Of a stretch of 7,349 nt of DNA, positions 1 to 7,060 are shown in pieces. This DNA is from an uncultured Pseudodesulfovibrio sp. (GTDB taxonomy: Bacteria > Desulfobacterota > Desulfovibrionia > Desulfovibrionales > Desulfovibrionaceae): contig CAMYLL010000128.1 of the NCBI GenBank assembly GCA_947259235.1, positions 1 to 7,349 of the forward strand, read 5' to 3'. The notes under the pieces were generated by a model that saw only the letters and a list, made by a program, of their open reading frames with translations, did no database searches and was not told where the DNA came from. Position 1 is the first letter of the stretch, and every line of letters starts with the position of its first letter. The position numbers and the translations under genes were made by a program.

Positions 1-16
1 CCCAACATCCCGCAGA

Positions 17-80
17 CGGCGTGGCACAAAAAAGTTTTGGAGAGCCCGGAGAGTCCGCTCCCCGGCCGCCGGAGGCAAAC
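17..80 (+). promoter_or_regulatory. valS leader module with ribosome binding site (copy 1 of a shared leader repeat)
   Basis: The leader of valS shares its architecture with the leader of cobA-hemD at 2876-2945. Both start with CGGCGTG, continue with an identical 14-mer AAAAGTTTTGGAGA (30-43 here), have a variable GC-rich middle, and end with an identical 13-mer GCCGCCGGAGGCA (65-77 here) that contains the Shine-Dalgarno GGAGG (71-75). In this copy the middle folds only weakly: GGAG (48-51) pairs with CTCC (58-61), and CC (46-47) with GG (64-65) across a 2-base bulge. The ribosome binding site lies 5 bases before ATG 81. A role in translation or transcript processing is inference; the repetition itself is seen directly. 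Confidence 0.7.
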
Positions 81-2747
81 ATGGCCCGCAGGGAATTGGC
101 CAAGGCATACGAGCCTTGGGACGTCGAGGAGAAGTGGGAGAACCACTGGGAAGCGAACAAGACCTTCACCCCGGACCCGGACGGCCCGGGCGAGTCCTAT
201 TCCATCGTCATCCCCCCGCCCAACGTCACGGGCGTCCTGCACATGGGCCACGCCCTCAACCTGACCCTGCAGGACATCCTGTGCCGCTTCAACCGGCAGC
301 AGGGCAAGAACGTGCTCTGGGTCCCCGGCACGGACCACGCGGGCATCGCCACCCAGAACGTGGTGGAGCGCCAGCTCAAGGAAGAGGGCAAGACCCGCCA
401 CGACCTGGGCCGCGAGAAGTTCATCGAGCGCGTGTGGGAATGGAAGAAGGAAAAGGGCGACCACATCCTGAGCCAGATCCGCCGCATGGGCGCGTCCGTG
501 GACTGGACCCGCGAGTGCTTCACCTTTGACGACCAGCGCGCCAAGGCCGTGCGCGAGGTCTTTGTGGAGCTGTTCAACCAGGGGCTCATCTACAAGGGCG
601 ACTACATCATCAACTGGTGCAACCGCTGCCACACCGCCCTGGCCGACGACGAGGTCGAGCACGAGCCCAAGCCCGGCCACCTCTATCACATCAAATATCC
701 CCTGGCCGACGGCTCGGGCCACCTCGTGGTGGCCACCACCCGGCCCGAGACCATGCTCGGCGACACGGCCATTGCCGTGAACCCCGAGGACGACCGCTTC
801 AACCACCTCATAGGCAAGGAGGCCGTGCTGCCCCTGGTCGGCCGCAAGCTGCCCATCATCGGCGATACTTACGTCGACATGGAGTTCGGAACCGGCTGCC
901 TCAAGGTCACCCCGGCCCATGACATGAACGACTGGGAGCTGGGCCGCAAGCACGAGCTGGAAGTGCTGGCCATCCTCGACGAGGACGGCAACGTCAACGA
1001 GAACGCCCCCGAGCGGTATCGCGGCCTGCACAAGGAAGAGGCGCGCACCGTGGTGGTCACCGACCTCAAGAACGAGGGACTGCTGGTGGACATCGCGGAG
1101 CACGACCACTCCGTGGGCGCGTGCTACCGCTGCAAGTCCGTCATCGAGCCCCATGTTTCCACCCAGTGGTTCGTGTCCATGAAGCCCCTGGCCGAAAAGG
1201 CCCGCGCCGCCGTGCCCGCTAAGACGCAGATTTACCCCGAGCACTGGACCAAGACCTACTACGAGTGGCTCGACAACATCCGCGACTGGTGCATCTCGCG
1301 CCAGATATGGTGGGGCCACCGCATCCCGGCCTGGACCTGCGAGAAAAGCGGCGAGCTGACCGTGTCCGTCGAGGACCCGAGCGCGTGCGCCGCCTGCGGC
1401 AGCCGCAACATCATCCAGGACGAGGACGTCCTCGACACCTGGTTCTCGTCCGCCCTGTGGCCCTTTTCCACCCTGGGCTGGCCGGACGACACCAAGGAGC
1501 TGGCCCGCTACTATCCCACGTCCTGCCTCGTCACCGGCTTTGACATCCTCTTCTTCTGGGTGGCGCGCATGATGATGATGGGCCTGCAGTTCAAGGGACA
1601 GGTTCCCTTTACCGACGTCTACATCCACGCCCTTGTCCGCGACGAGAAGGGCAAGAAGATGTCCAAGTCCACGGGCAACGTCATCGACCCGCTGGACATG
1701 ATCGGCACGTACGGCGCCGACGCCCTGCGCTTCACCCTGACCAGCTTCGCCGCCATGGGCCGCGACATCAAGCTCTCGGAGCAGCGCATCGAGGGCTACA
1801 AGCACTTCATGAACAAGATTTGGAACGCGGCCCGGTTCGCCATGATGAACCTGCCCGACGAGATTCCGGCGGCGGACCCGGCCAAGGCCGAGAGCCTGGC
1901 CGACACCTGGATTCTGCACCGGCTCGAAGAGGTCAAGAAGACCGTTGCCCAGGCCACGGGCGAATACCGGTTCAACGAGATCGCCCAGACCCTGTACAAG
2001 TTCATCTGGTCCGAGTTCTGCGACTGGTATCTGGAGATGATCAAGCCCGCCCTTTATGGCGAGGACGAGGCGGCCAAGGCCATGACGCAGAAGGTGCTGT
2101 GGACCGTGCTCTCCGAGACCATGGTCCTGCTCCACCCGGTCACCCCGTTCATCACCCAGGAGATATGGTCCGTCCTGCCCCGTCCGGCGGGCGATGACCG
2201 CAGCGAGGATATCGCCACCCTGCCGTCCCCGGCCCCGCGCGAGGACTGCCTGAACCCGGCGGCCGTGCGCCGCATGGAGCTGTTCATGGGCGTGGTCTCC
2301 GGCATCCGCAACATCCGCACCGAGCTGCTCATCGAACCGGCCAAGAAGCTCGACCTCCTCGTGCGCACCGCAAGCGACGAGGACAAGGCCGTCCTTGAGG
2401 ACACCCTCGGCCTGATCCGCTTCCTGGCCCGGGTCGAGAACGTGACCATCGGCCCGGACGTCAAGGGCCCCAAGGCCTCGGGCGCGGCGGTTGTCCAGGG
2501 CAACGAGCTGTTCGTCCCGCTCCAGGGCGTGGTGGACTTCGAGTCCGAACTGGCCCGGCTGGACAAGAACCTGGCCAAGCTCGACAAGACCATGAAGGGC
2601 GTGTCCGGCAAGCTCAAGAACCCCGGCTTCGTCAACAACGCCCCCGCCGAAGTGGTGGAGGGCGAGAAGAAGAAGCTGGCCGAGATGGAAGAGGAAAAAA
2701 CCAAGCTCACCCAGCTCAAGGCGCGCCTCGAAAGCGTCATGGAGTAG
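81..2747 (+). CDS. valS: Valyl-tRNA synthetase (ValRS)
   Basis: Cytoplasmic class I aminoacyl-tRNA synthetase that attaches valine to tRNA-Val and hydrolyses mischarged threonyl-tRNA-Val. The product is 888 residues, a normal length for the bacterial enzyme. Seen in order: the HIGH-type motif HMGH (54-57) after PPPNVTG; a CxxC pair at Cys180/Cys183; the CP1 editing domain with TTRPETMLGDTA (219-230) and TPAHD (277-281); a second CxxC at Cys348/Cys351 and a third at Cys436/Cys439, possible zinc sites; WWGHRIP (410-416); KMSKS (526-530); the anticodon-binding helical domain (about 600-745); and a charged C-terminal coiled coil (about 819-886) typical of ValRS. ATG 81 is chosen because GGAGG (71-75) sits 5 bases before it. 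An in-frame GTG at 21 would add 20 residues encoded by the repeated leader and is unlikely to be used. The gene appears intact, with all hallmark motifs. Confidence 0.98.
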   Translation: MARRELAKAYEPWDVEEKWENHWEANKTFTPDPDGPGESYSIVIPPPNVTGVLHMGHALNLTLQDILCRFNRQQGKNVLWVPGTDHAGIATQNVVERQLKEEGKTRHDLGREKFIERVWEWKKEKGDHILSQIRRMGASVDWTRECFTFDDQRAKAVREVFVELFNQGLIYKGDYIINWCNRCHTALADDEVEHEPKPGHLYHIKYPLADGSGHLVVATTRPETMLGDTAIAVNPEDDRFNHLIGKEAVLPLVGRKLPIIGDTYVDMEFGTGCLKVTPAHDMNDWELGRKHELEVLAILDEDGNVNENAPERYRGLHKEEARTVVVTDLKNEGLLVDIAEHDHSVGACYRCKSVIEPHVSTQWFVSMKPLAEKARAAVPAKTQIYPEHWTKTYYEWLDNIRDWCISRQIWWGHRIPAWTCEKSGELTVSVEDPSACAACGSRNIIQDEDVLDTWFSSALWPFSTLGWPDDTKELARYYPTSCLVTGFDILFFWVARMMMMGLQFKGQVPFTDVYIHALVRDEKGKKMSKSTGNVIDPLDMIGTYGADALRFTLTSFAAMGRDIKLSEQRIEGYKHFMNKIWNAARFAMMNLPDEIPAADPAKAESLADTWILHRLEEVKKTVAQATGEYRFNEIAQTLYKFIWSEFCDWYLEMIKPALYGEDEAAKAMTQKVLWTVLSETMVLLHPVTPFITQEIWSVLPRPAGDDRSEDIATLPSPAPREDCLNPAAVRRMELFMGVVSGIRNIRTELLIEPAKKLDLLVRTASDEDKAVLEDTLGLIRFLARVENVTIGPDVKGPKASGAAVVQGNELFVPLQGVVDFESELARLDKNLAKLDKTMKGVSGKLKNPGFVNNAPAEVVEGEKKKLAEMEEEKTKLTQLKARLESVME

Positions 2748-2788
2748 GGCGGCAAGAGACTTCCCCCGCGGTTCCGTGATATGTGAAG

Positions 2789-2813
2789 GCCCTGCGGTCA
2801 GTATCGCAGGGGC
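2789..2813 (+). terminator. Stem-loop after valS, possible weak terminator
   Basis: CCCTGCG (2790-2796) pairs perfectly with CGCAGGG (2805-2811) around an 8-base loop, and G2789 can pair with C2813 across a one-base bulge. It lies about 40 bases after the valS stop. No T-run follows (the next bases are TGTTGAATAGAG), so it does not meet the intrinsic terminator rule. It may instead stabilise the 3' end or act in an mRNA joining valS to cobA-hemD. Confidence 0.35.
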
Positions 2814-2833
2814 TGTTGAATAGAGTAGGATTC

Positions 2834-2882
2834 CACGCCGTTCCCATCGCCCATGAGGGCGACAGGCAACACGGGCGGCGTG
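2834..2882 (+). promoter_or_regulatory. Nested stem-loop in the cobA-hemD leader
   Basis: CACGCCG (2834-2840) pairs perfectly with CGGCGTG (2876-2882). After a TT bulge, CCC (2843-2845) can pair with GGG (2873-2875). Inside sits a perfect 6-bp hairpin, TCGCCC (2847-2852) with GGGCGA (2857-2862), around an ATGA tetraloop. The right arm of the outer stem is also the first element of the leader module shared with valS. The fold is read by eye. It does not match any riboswitch I can name, and I see no recognisable cobalamin B12-box. Confidence 0.5.
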
Positions 2883-2945
2883 CCCAGAAAAGTTTTGGAG
2901 ATGCTCGGGAGCCCGTAGGGAGCCCGAGCCGCCGGAGGCACTCAT
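2876..2945 (+). promoter_or_regulatory. cobA-hemD leader module with ribosome binding site (copy 2 of the shared leader repeat)
   Basis: Second copy of the module before valS. It has CGGCGTG, then AAAAGTTTTGGAGA (2888-2901), a variable middle, and GCCGCCGGAGGCA (2928-2940). Here the middle forms a perfect 7-bp stem, GCTCGGG (2903-2909) with CCCGAGC (2923-2929), with a possible inner CCC/GGG pairing (2912-2914 with 2918-2920). The stem ends just before the Shine-Dalgarno GGAGG (2934-2938), which lies 7 bases before ATG 2946. Such a position could modulate ribosome access or set an mRNA 5' end; both are inferences. Confidence 0.7.
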
Positions 2946-4454
2946 ATGGCAAACGTATTCCTCGTCGGAGCCGGTCCGGGCGACCCGGGCATGCTCACCC
3001 TGCGTGCGAAAGAGATCATCGAGACCTGCGACATCATGATCTACGACTATCTGGCCAACGCCGACTTCCTGAAGTGGTGCAAGCCGGAGTGCGAGATTCT
3101 CTACGTGGGCAAGAAGGGCGGTGATCACACGCTGCCCCAGGACAAGATCAACGAGCTGATCGTGGAGAAGGCCAAGAGCGGCAAGACCATCTGTCGGCTC
3201 AAGGGCGGCGACCCCTATGTGTTCGGGCGCGGCGGCGAAGAGGGCGAGGAGCTTGTGGAGGCGGGCATAGACTTCGAGGTCGTGCCGGGCATCACCGCGG
3301 GCGTGGCCGCCCCGGCCTATGCGGGCATCCCGGTGACCCACCGCGATTTCACCACCAGCGTCTGCTTCATCACCGGCCACGAGGACCCCACCAAGGGCGA
3401 ATCCGGCAACAACTGGGCCGTGTACGGCCAGTCCAACTCCACTCTGGTCTTCTACATGGGCGTGGGCAACCTGCCCATGATCGCCAAAAACCTGATGGAC
3501 AACGGCCGCGCCGCCGATACCCCTGTGGCCCTGGTGCGCTGGGGCACGCGCTGCAACCAGGAGAGCTTCGTCTCGACCCTGGAGAACGTGGCCGAGGAGG
3601 CCAAGGCGCGCAATTTCAAGGCCCCGTCCATCATCATCGTGGGCGGCGTCTGCTCCCTGCACGACAAGCTGGCGTGGTTCGAAAAGAAACCCATGCTCGG
3701 CAAGGGCGTGGTGGTCACCCGGGCGCGCGAGCAGGCCAGCGGCCTGGTGGACATCCTGCGCGGCCACGGCGCGTGCGTGCATGAATTTCCCACCATCTCG
3801 GTGGACCATCTGGACGACTACAACGAGGTCGAGACCGCCATCCTGCAACTGGCCCGCTACCAGTGGGTGGTTTTCACCTCGGTCAACGGCGTGAAGTTCT
3901 TCTGGGAACAGCTCAACACCATCGGCCTGGACTCGCGAATCTTCGGCGGCATGCAGATCGCGGCCATCGGCCCGGCCACCGCCGACGAGCTGCGGGCGCG
4001 CGGCATCATGCCTGATTTCGTGCCCGAGAAGTACGTGGCCGAGCACGTGGTCGAGGGACTGCTCAAGCTCGGCGTGCAGGGCCAGGATGTGCTCATCCCC
4101 CGGGCCAGGGTGGCCCGCGAGGTGCTGCCTGAGGAGCTGAAAAAGGCGGGCTGCAACGTCACGGTCCTGCCCGTGTACGAGACCCGTCTCGTCCAGCAGT
4201 CCGGCGACGAGATCGTGGCCGCCCTGGACAACGGCGACATCCAGTACATCACCTTTACCTCGTCGAGCACTGTGGAGAACTTCTTCGAGCTGGTCCCGGC
4301 CTATACCCTCAGAAAGTACCCGGACGTCAAGCTCGCCTCCATCGGCCCGGTCACGTCCAAGACCCTTTCGGGCTTCGGCTTCACCGCGAGCATCGAGCCG
4401 GAGGACTACACCATCCCCGGTCTGGTGGGTGCGCTTGTGGACGACCTGGGCTGA
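2946..4454 (+). CDS. cobA-hemD: Bifunctional uroporphyrinogen-III C-methyltransferase / uroporphyrinogen-III synthase
   Basis: A 502-residue fusion of two successive tetrapyrrole enzymes. The C-terminal HemD half cyclises hydroxymethylbilane to uroporphyrinogen III. The N-terminal half (SUMT) uses two S-adenosylmethionines to make precorrin-2, the branch point to sirohaem and cobalamin and, in sulfate reducers, to haem through the sirohaem-dependent route. SUMT motifs seen: VGAGPGDPGMLTLRA (7-21), RLKGGDPYVFGRGGEE (84-99), and VVPGITAGVAAPAYAG (112-127) followed by IPVTHRD. HemD (about 254-502) shows VVVTRAREQAS (255-265), FTSVNGVKFFW (310-320), IGPATADELRARG (341-353), FTSSSTVENF (437-446) and SIGPVTSKTL (465-474). 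ATG 2946 has GGAGG 7 bases upstream. Both halves look intact. There is no CysG-type dehydrogenase/ferrochelatase domain, so a separate enzyme must finish sirohaem. A strong terminator follows. Confidence 0.96.
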   Translation: MANVFLVGAGPGDPGMLTLRAKEIIETCDIMIYDYLANADFLKWCKPECEILYVGKKGGDHTLPQDKINELIVEKAKSGKTICRLKGGDPYVFGRGGEEGEELVEAGIDFEVVPGITAGVAAPAYAGIPVTHRDFTTSVCFITGHEDPTKGESGNNWAVYGQSNSTLVFYMGVGNLPMIAKNLMDNGRAADTPVALVRWGTRCNQESFVSTLENVAEEAKARNFKAPSIIIVGGVCSLHDKLAWFEKKPMLGKGVVVTRAREQASGLVDILRGHGACVHEFPTISVDHLDDYNEVETAILQLARYQWVVFTSVNGVKFFWEQLNTIGLDSRIFGGMQIAAIGPATADELRARGIMPDFVPEKYVAEHVVEGLLKLGVQGQDVLIPRARVAREVLPEELKKAGCNVTVLPVYETRLVQQSGDEIVAALDNGDIQYITFTSSSTVENFFELVPAYTLRKYPDVKLASIGPVTSKTLSGFGFTASIEPEDYTIPGLVGALVDDLG

Positions 4455-4478
4455 TAAGCCCGCGACATTGACCCGTTG

Positions 4479-4510
4479 AAGGCTCCAACCGAAAGGCTGG
4501 AGCCTTTTTT
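4479..4510 (+). terminator. Intrinsic terminator of cobA-hemD
   Basis: A perfect 9-bp stem, AAGGCTCCA (4479-4487) with TGGAGCCTT (4498-4506), is capped by CC-GAAA-GG (a GNRA-type tetraloop, with one A/C mismatch between the two stems). The stem runs into a six-T tract at 4505-4510. It starts about 25 bases after the cobA-hemD stop. It should end that transcript and separate it from the methyltransferase gene, which then needs its own promoter within 4511-4615; I cannot place one convincingly there. Confidence 0.93.
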
Positions 4511-4627
4511 CGTTCTCGGCGTATTCCTGCCCCGCCCCGCGAAGGTCATGCCCCGTGTGAAAAAAAGTTGGGAAATGATGTGCTGAGTGTGGTATGCGGA
4601 GTATCAACCCGATTCTGGAGGTTTTTC

Positions 4628-5605
4628 ATGATCACGACACAGCGGGAGATACAGGGGCTGGCTTCGGCCTGGCAGGAGAGCCGGGCCTTGCTGGCGGCCG
4701 TGGAGCTTGACCTCTTCACCCACGCCGGAGCCGGAGCCACCGCCCCGGAGATCGCGGCCCTGGCCAGGACAGACCCGCGCTGCACAGACAGACTCCTGAG
4801 CGTCATGGTCACCCTCGGGTTCATGGAAAAGCGCGGCGGGAGGTATTACAACTCCCCGGGCGCGGACGAGTATCTGGTCAGGGGCCGGGAACGTTACATG
4901 TCCAACCTGCACCACCTGGCGCACACCTTCCGCAACTGGGCTACCCTGGCCGAGGCGGTGCGGGCGGGCACGGCGGTGGTGGACACACGCTGGGAGTCCG
5001 ACGACCGGCGCGAGGCGTTCATCGAGGCCATGCACAGGCGTGCCCGGTACGAGGCGGAGGGCCTTGCGGCCCGGCTCGCCCTGTCCGGCGCGCGGCGTAT
5101 CCTGGACGTCGGCGGCGGCTCCGGGGTCTACTCCATGGCCATGTGCCGGGCGCGGGAAGAGCTTGAGGCCGTGGTGCTCGACCTGCCGGAGGTGACCCGG
5201 CTCACCCGCCGCTATGTGGCCGAGGCCGGGCTTGAAGACCGGATAAGCACTGTGGACGGGGACTACCTGACGGCGGATTTCGGCGTGTCGAAGTATGATC
5301 TGGTCTTCTTCTCCGCCATTGTCCACATCAACTCGCCACAGGAAAACCAGAGCCTCATGGACCGGGCCTTTGCCGCACTGCGCCCAGGCGGATGCATCGC
5401 GGTGCAGGATTTCATCATGGAGGACGACCGGCTCGACCCGCCGTCGGGCGCGCTCTTTGCCCTGAACATGATCGTCAACACCCGTGCCGGGGACACATAT
5501 ACCCGCAGCGAAGTGGCCGGGTGGCTCGACCAGGCCGGGTGCGTCAACGTCAAGTACGAAAAGACAGGCCCAACCACGGGCATGATCACCGGGGAGAGGA
5601 AATGA
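4628..5605 (+). CDS. SAM-dependent O-methyltransferase-like protein
   Basis: A 325-residue class I methyltransferase with the layout of the plant/bacterial small-molecule O-methyltransferase family (CrtF- and acetylserotonin methyltransferase-like). An N-terminal helical/winged-helix dimerisation region (about 10-100) precedes a Rossmann SAM-binding domain. Seen: motif I ILDVGGGSG (158-166); the ribose-binding acidic position in VVLDLPEV (Asp185); GDY (211-213); IVHINS, where His233 sits at the usual position of the catalytic base; and RPGG (252-255). The Trp or acidic residue that often follows that His in the plant enzymes is replaced by INS. ATG 4628 follows GGAGG (4617-4621) by 6 bases; an in-frame start at 4568 lacks such a site. 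The gene ends in a 4-base ATGA overlap with the next gene, so the two are probably translationally coupled. The substrate cannot be read from the sequence. Confidence 0.88.
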   Translation: MITTQREIQGLASAWQESRALLAAVELDLFTHAGAGATAPEIAALARTDPRCTDRLLSVMVTLGFMEKRGGRYYNSPGADEYLVRGRERYMSNLHHLAHTFRNWATLAEAVRAGTAVVDTRWESDDRREAFIEAMHRRARYEAEGLAARLALSGARRILDVGGGSGVYSMAMCRAREELEAVVLDLPEVTRLTRRYVAEAGLEDRISTVDGDYLTADFGVSKYDLVFFSAIVHINSPQENQSLMDRAFAALRPGGCIAVQDFIMEDDRLDPPSGALFALNMIVNTRAGDTYTRSEVAGWLDQAGCVNVKYEKTGPTTGMITGERK

Positions 5606-6030
5606 AGATAGTCCAAGAGAAATCCGCACAGGTGACGGGCGATTCCGGCCGGGAGATGCCAACCATCGTCAACACCTTCCGCTTCACCGGCACCAGGGCC
5701 GAGGTGACGGTGGACGACCGCTCGGACAACCTCGACGAGGTTCTGGCCTATGTGGTCCACATGGTCACCCTGTGCCGCGAGGCCGGGGTGGACAAGCTGC
5801 TCCTGGACCACCGCAAGTTCGATTTCAATGTCTCCAATGCCGCAACCTACGAGCTGGCCGTGCGCTGCGCCGAGCGGCTGCCGCGCGTTGGCGCCCTCAG
5901 GATAGCCCTGGTGGTCCGGCCCGAGCGCATGGTTCAGGTCCGGGTCTACGAGGCGCTGGGCGTGGGGCAGGGCGTCTCCATCAAGGCCTTCGAGCGGCTC
6001 AGGATGGCGCGGATCTGGCTGGAGTCCTGA
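5602..6030 (+). CDS. Small SpoIIAA/STAS-like protein of unknown function
   Basis: A 142-residue soluble protein with no signal peptide or membrane segment. Its start codon overlaps the methyltransferase stop (ATGA), with GGAG (5593-5596) and AGGA just upstream. After a poorly ordered start (1-20), it has an apparent beta strand with alternating residues (about 21-36), a helix (44-61, LDEVLAYVVHMVTLCREAG), a strand ending in KLLLDHRKFDF (65-75), another helix (80-93), a strand RIALVVRPE (100-108), a helix, and a final segment IKAFERLRMARIWLES. The VDKLLLDHRKF core, the ALVV strand and the terminal FERLRMARIWL resemble proteins annotated STAS/SEC14 or SpoIIAA-like. The match is from pattern memory, not a search. 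In this context it could regulate or partner the methyltransferase, but that is inference. Confidence 0.8.
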   Translation: MKIVQEKSAQVTGDSGREMPTIVNTFRFTGTRAEVTVDDRSDNLDEVLAYVVHMVTLCREAGVDKLLLDHRKFDFNVSNAATYELAVRCAERLPRVGALRIALVVRPERMVQVRVYEALGVGQGVSIKAFERLRMARIWLES

Positions 6031-6090
6031 TCCGTGATTGAGCCGTGGCCGTCGAATCCGTGGCCCGTTTGCTCCGCCTGAAAACAATCC

Positions 6091-6120
6091 TTGAAAAACG
6101 CGCCGGTTTGGGCCAACTAT
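6091..6120 (+). promoter_or_regulatory. Possible sigma-70 promoter for purN
   Basis: TTGAAA (6091-6096, five of six matches to the -35 consensus) and AACTAT (6115-6120, three of six matches to the -10 consensus) are 18 bases apart in a stretch between the STAS-like gene and purN. Transcription would begin roughly 85 bases before ATG 6213. The -10 match is weak. No terminator is evident between 6031 and 6090, so read-through from upstream is an alternative. Confidence 0.3.
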
Positions 6121-6175
6121 GCGTGCGGGACGCACATGCGCCCGCCGTCTGACGACGTGTCCAACCGCAAACCGC

Positions 6176-6190
6176 GCGGCCGCAGGCCGC
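6176..6190 (+). other. Short perfect hairpin in the purN leader
   Basis: GCGGCC (6176-6181) pairs with GGCCGC (6185-6190) around a GCA triloop, 12 bases before the purN Shine-Dalgarno. No T-run follows, so it is not an intrinsic terminator. It may be a leader structure that affects ribosome loading, or chance in GC-rich DNA. The rest of 6031-6212 shows no gene I can support. I do not recognise a purine riboswitch here. Confidence 0.4.
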
Positions 6191-6212
6191 CAAGCGCCTT
6201 TCAGGAGTGCCG

Positions 6213-6929
6213 ATGTCCTTGCCCATAGCCGTCCTTGTCTCCGGAAGCGGGTCCAACCTCCAGTCCATCATCGACCGCATCGCCGAGGGAACCCTCGACG
6301 CCGAGATCAGGCTCGTCGTCTCCAACAAGCCCGGAGCCTTCGGCCTGGAGCGGGCCAGAAAGCACGGCATCCCGACAAAGGTGCTCCTGCACACCGACTT
6401 CCGCTCGCGCGAGGACTTCGACCAGGCCATGGTCGAGGCCATCGTCCTGGCGGGCGTGGAAAACGGCGAGGGCGGTACGGGGCTGGTGGTCATGGCCGGG
6501 TTCATGCGCATCGTCACCCCGGTCTTCCTCTCCGCCTTTCCCCACCGGGTGATCAACATCCACCCCGCGCTCCTGCCCAGCTTTCCCGGCGTGCACGGCC
6601 AGTCCGACGCCGCCGACTACGGCGTGAAGATTTCCGGCTGCACAGTGCACTTCGTGGACGAGCAGATGGACCACGGCCCGGTCATCATCCAGGCCGCCGT
6701 GCCATGTCAGGCGGGCGAGGACGGCGACATCCTCGGCCCCCGCATCCTCAAGCTCGAACACCGCATCTATCCCCAGGCCATCCAATGGTTCGCCGAGGAC
6801 CGCCTGATGGTCACCGGCCGCCACGTCAACCTCAAGGTCTCGGGCCGCCCCAGTGCCGGTCAGCCCAAGGCGGATATCGAGCCCTCCACCTACGCCCTGG
6901 TCTGGCCCCCCCTCGAAGAAGGCTTCTAG
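6213..6929 (+). CDS. purN: Phosphoribosylglycinamide formyltransferase (GAR transformylase)
   Basis: Transfers the formyl group of 10-formyltetrahydrofolate to glycinamide ribonucleotide, the third step of de novo purine synthesis; cytoplasmic. Seen in 238 residues: the phosphate-binding loop SGSGSN (10-15), VVSNKPGAFGLERA (35-48), MAGFMRI (94-100), NIHPALLP with Asn115 and His117, and CTVHFVDEQMDHGP with Asp153. The Asn-His-Asp set has the same spacing as the catalytic triad of E. coli PurN (Asn106, His108, Asp144), shifted by nine because of an apparent insertion around VENGEGGTG (82-90). A 40-residue tail after WFAEDRLMV (192-200) makes the protein longer than the usual 190-215. ATG 6213 is preferred because AGGAG (6203-6207) lies 5 bases upstream; the GTG at 6207 overlaps that site. 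The stop codon directly abuts a palindromic repeat array. Confidence 0.96.
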   Translation: MSLPIAVLVSGSGSNLQSIIDRIAEGTLDAEIRLVVSNKPGAFGLERARKHGIPTKVLLHTDFRSREDFDQAMVEAIVLAGVENGEGGTGLVVMAGFMRIVTPVFLSAFPHRVINIHPALLPSFPGVHGQSDAADYGVKISGCTVHFVDEQMDHGPVIIQAAVPCQAGEDGDILGPRILKLEHRIYPQAIQWFAEDRLMVTGRHVNLKVSGRPSAGQPKADIEPSTYALVWPPLEEGF

Positions 6930-6930
6930 C

Positions 6931-7053
6931 CAGGGCGGGCAAAAGAGGCCGATTGCGTCGTTGCCGCGGCGCAGCCAAATCCTCGCGTAGAGGACTACGC
7001 GTCGGCCTTGGCTCCCCCTTGCGCCTTGCACTCGACCTCTTTTGCCCGCCCTG
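6931..7053. repeat. Palindromic repeat unit, copy 1
   Basis: A 123-base imperfect inverted repeat starting one base after the purN stop. Its ends are a perfect 18-bp inverted pair, 6931-6948 (CAGGGCGGGCAAAAGAGG) with 7036-7053. The pairing continues inward, with CGATTGC against GCACTCG matching at six of seven positions. The middle has AGCCAA/TTGGCT arms, and the centre is a perfect 7-bp hairpin, CGCGTAG (6984-6990) with CTACGCG (6995-7001), around AGGA. It may act as a bidirectional transcript end for purN, since transcription from the right also meets a long stem. Confidence 0.9.
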
Positions 7054-7060
7054 TGCGTAA

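Noticed and set aside
22..40. A TGGCAC sequence reminiscent of the -24 element of a sigma-54 promoter
   Set aside because: No TTGC -12 element lies at the required distance; the following bases are the AAAAGTTTTGG of the leader module.
21..80. A GTG at 21 in frame with valS, which would give a 908-residue protein
   Set aside because: The extra 20 residues are encoded by the repeated leader, which also occurs before cobA-hemD where it is untranslated. The ATG at 81 has an ideal ribosome binding site and starts a normal ValRS N-terminus.
2748..2945. A cobalamin riboswitch upstream of the tetrapyrrole gene
   Set aside because: I looked for the conserved B12-box and the multi-helix core and did not find them. 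The stems that exist are simple hairpins.
4560..4573. AAAAAAAGTTGGGA before the methyltransferase gene as a third leader module
   Set aside because: It shares only the A-run and GTT with the module. The variable stem and the GCCGCCGGAGGCA end are absent, and the ribosome binding site there is of a different type.
4604..5662. A 352-codon open frame on the - strand opposite the methyltransferase
   Set aside because: It lies wholly opposite a gene with clear SAM-methyltransferase motifs and has no recognisable domain of its own. It is an effect of high GC content.
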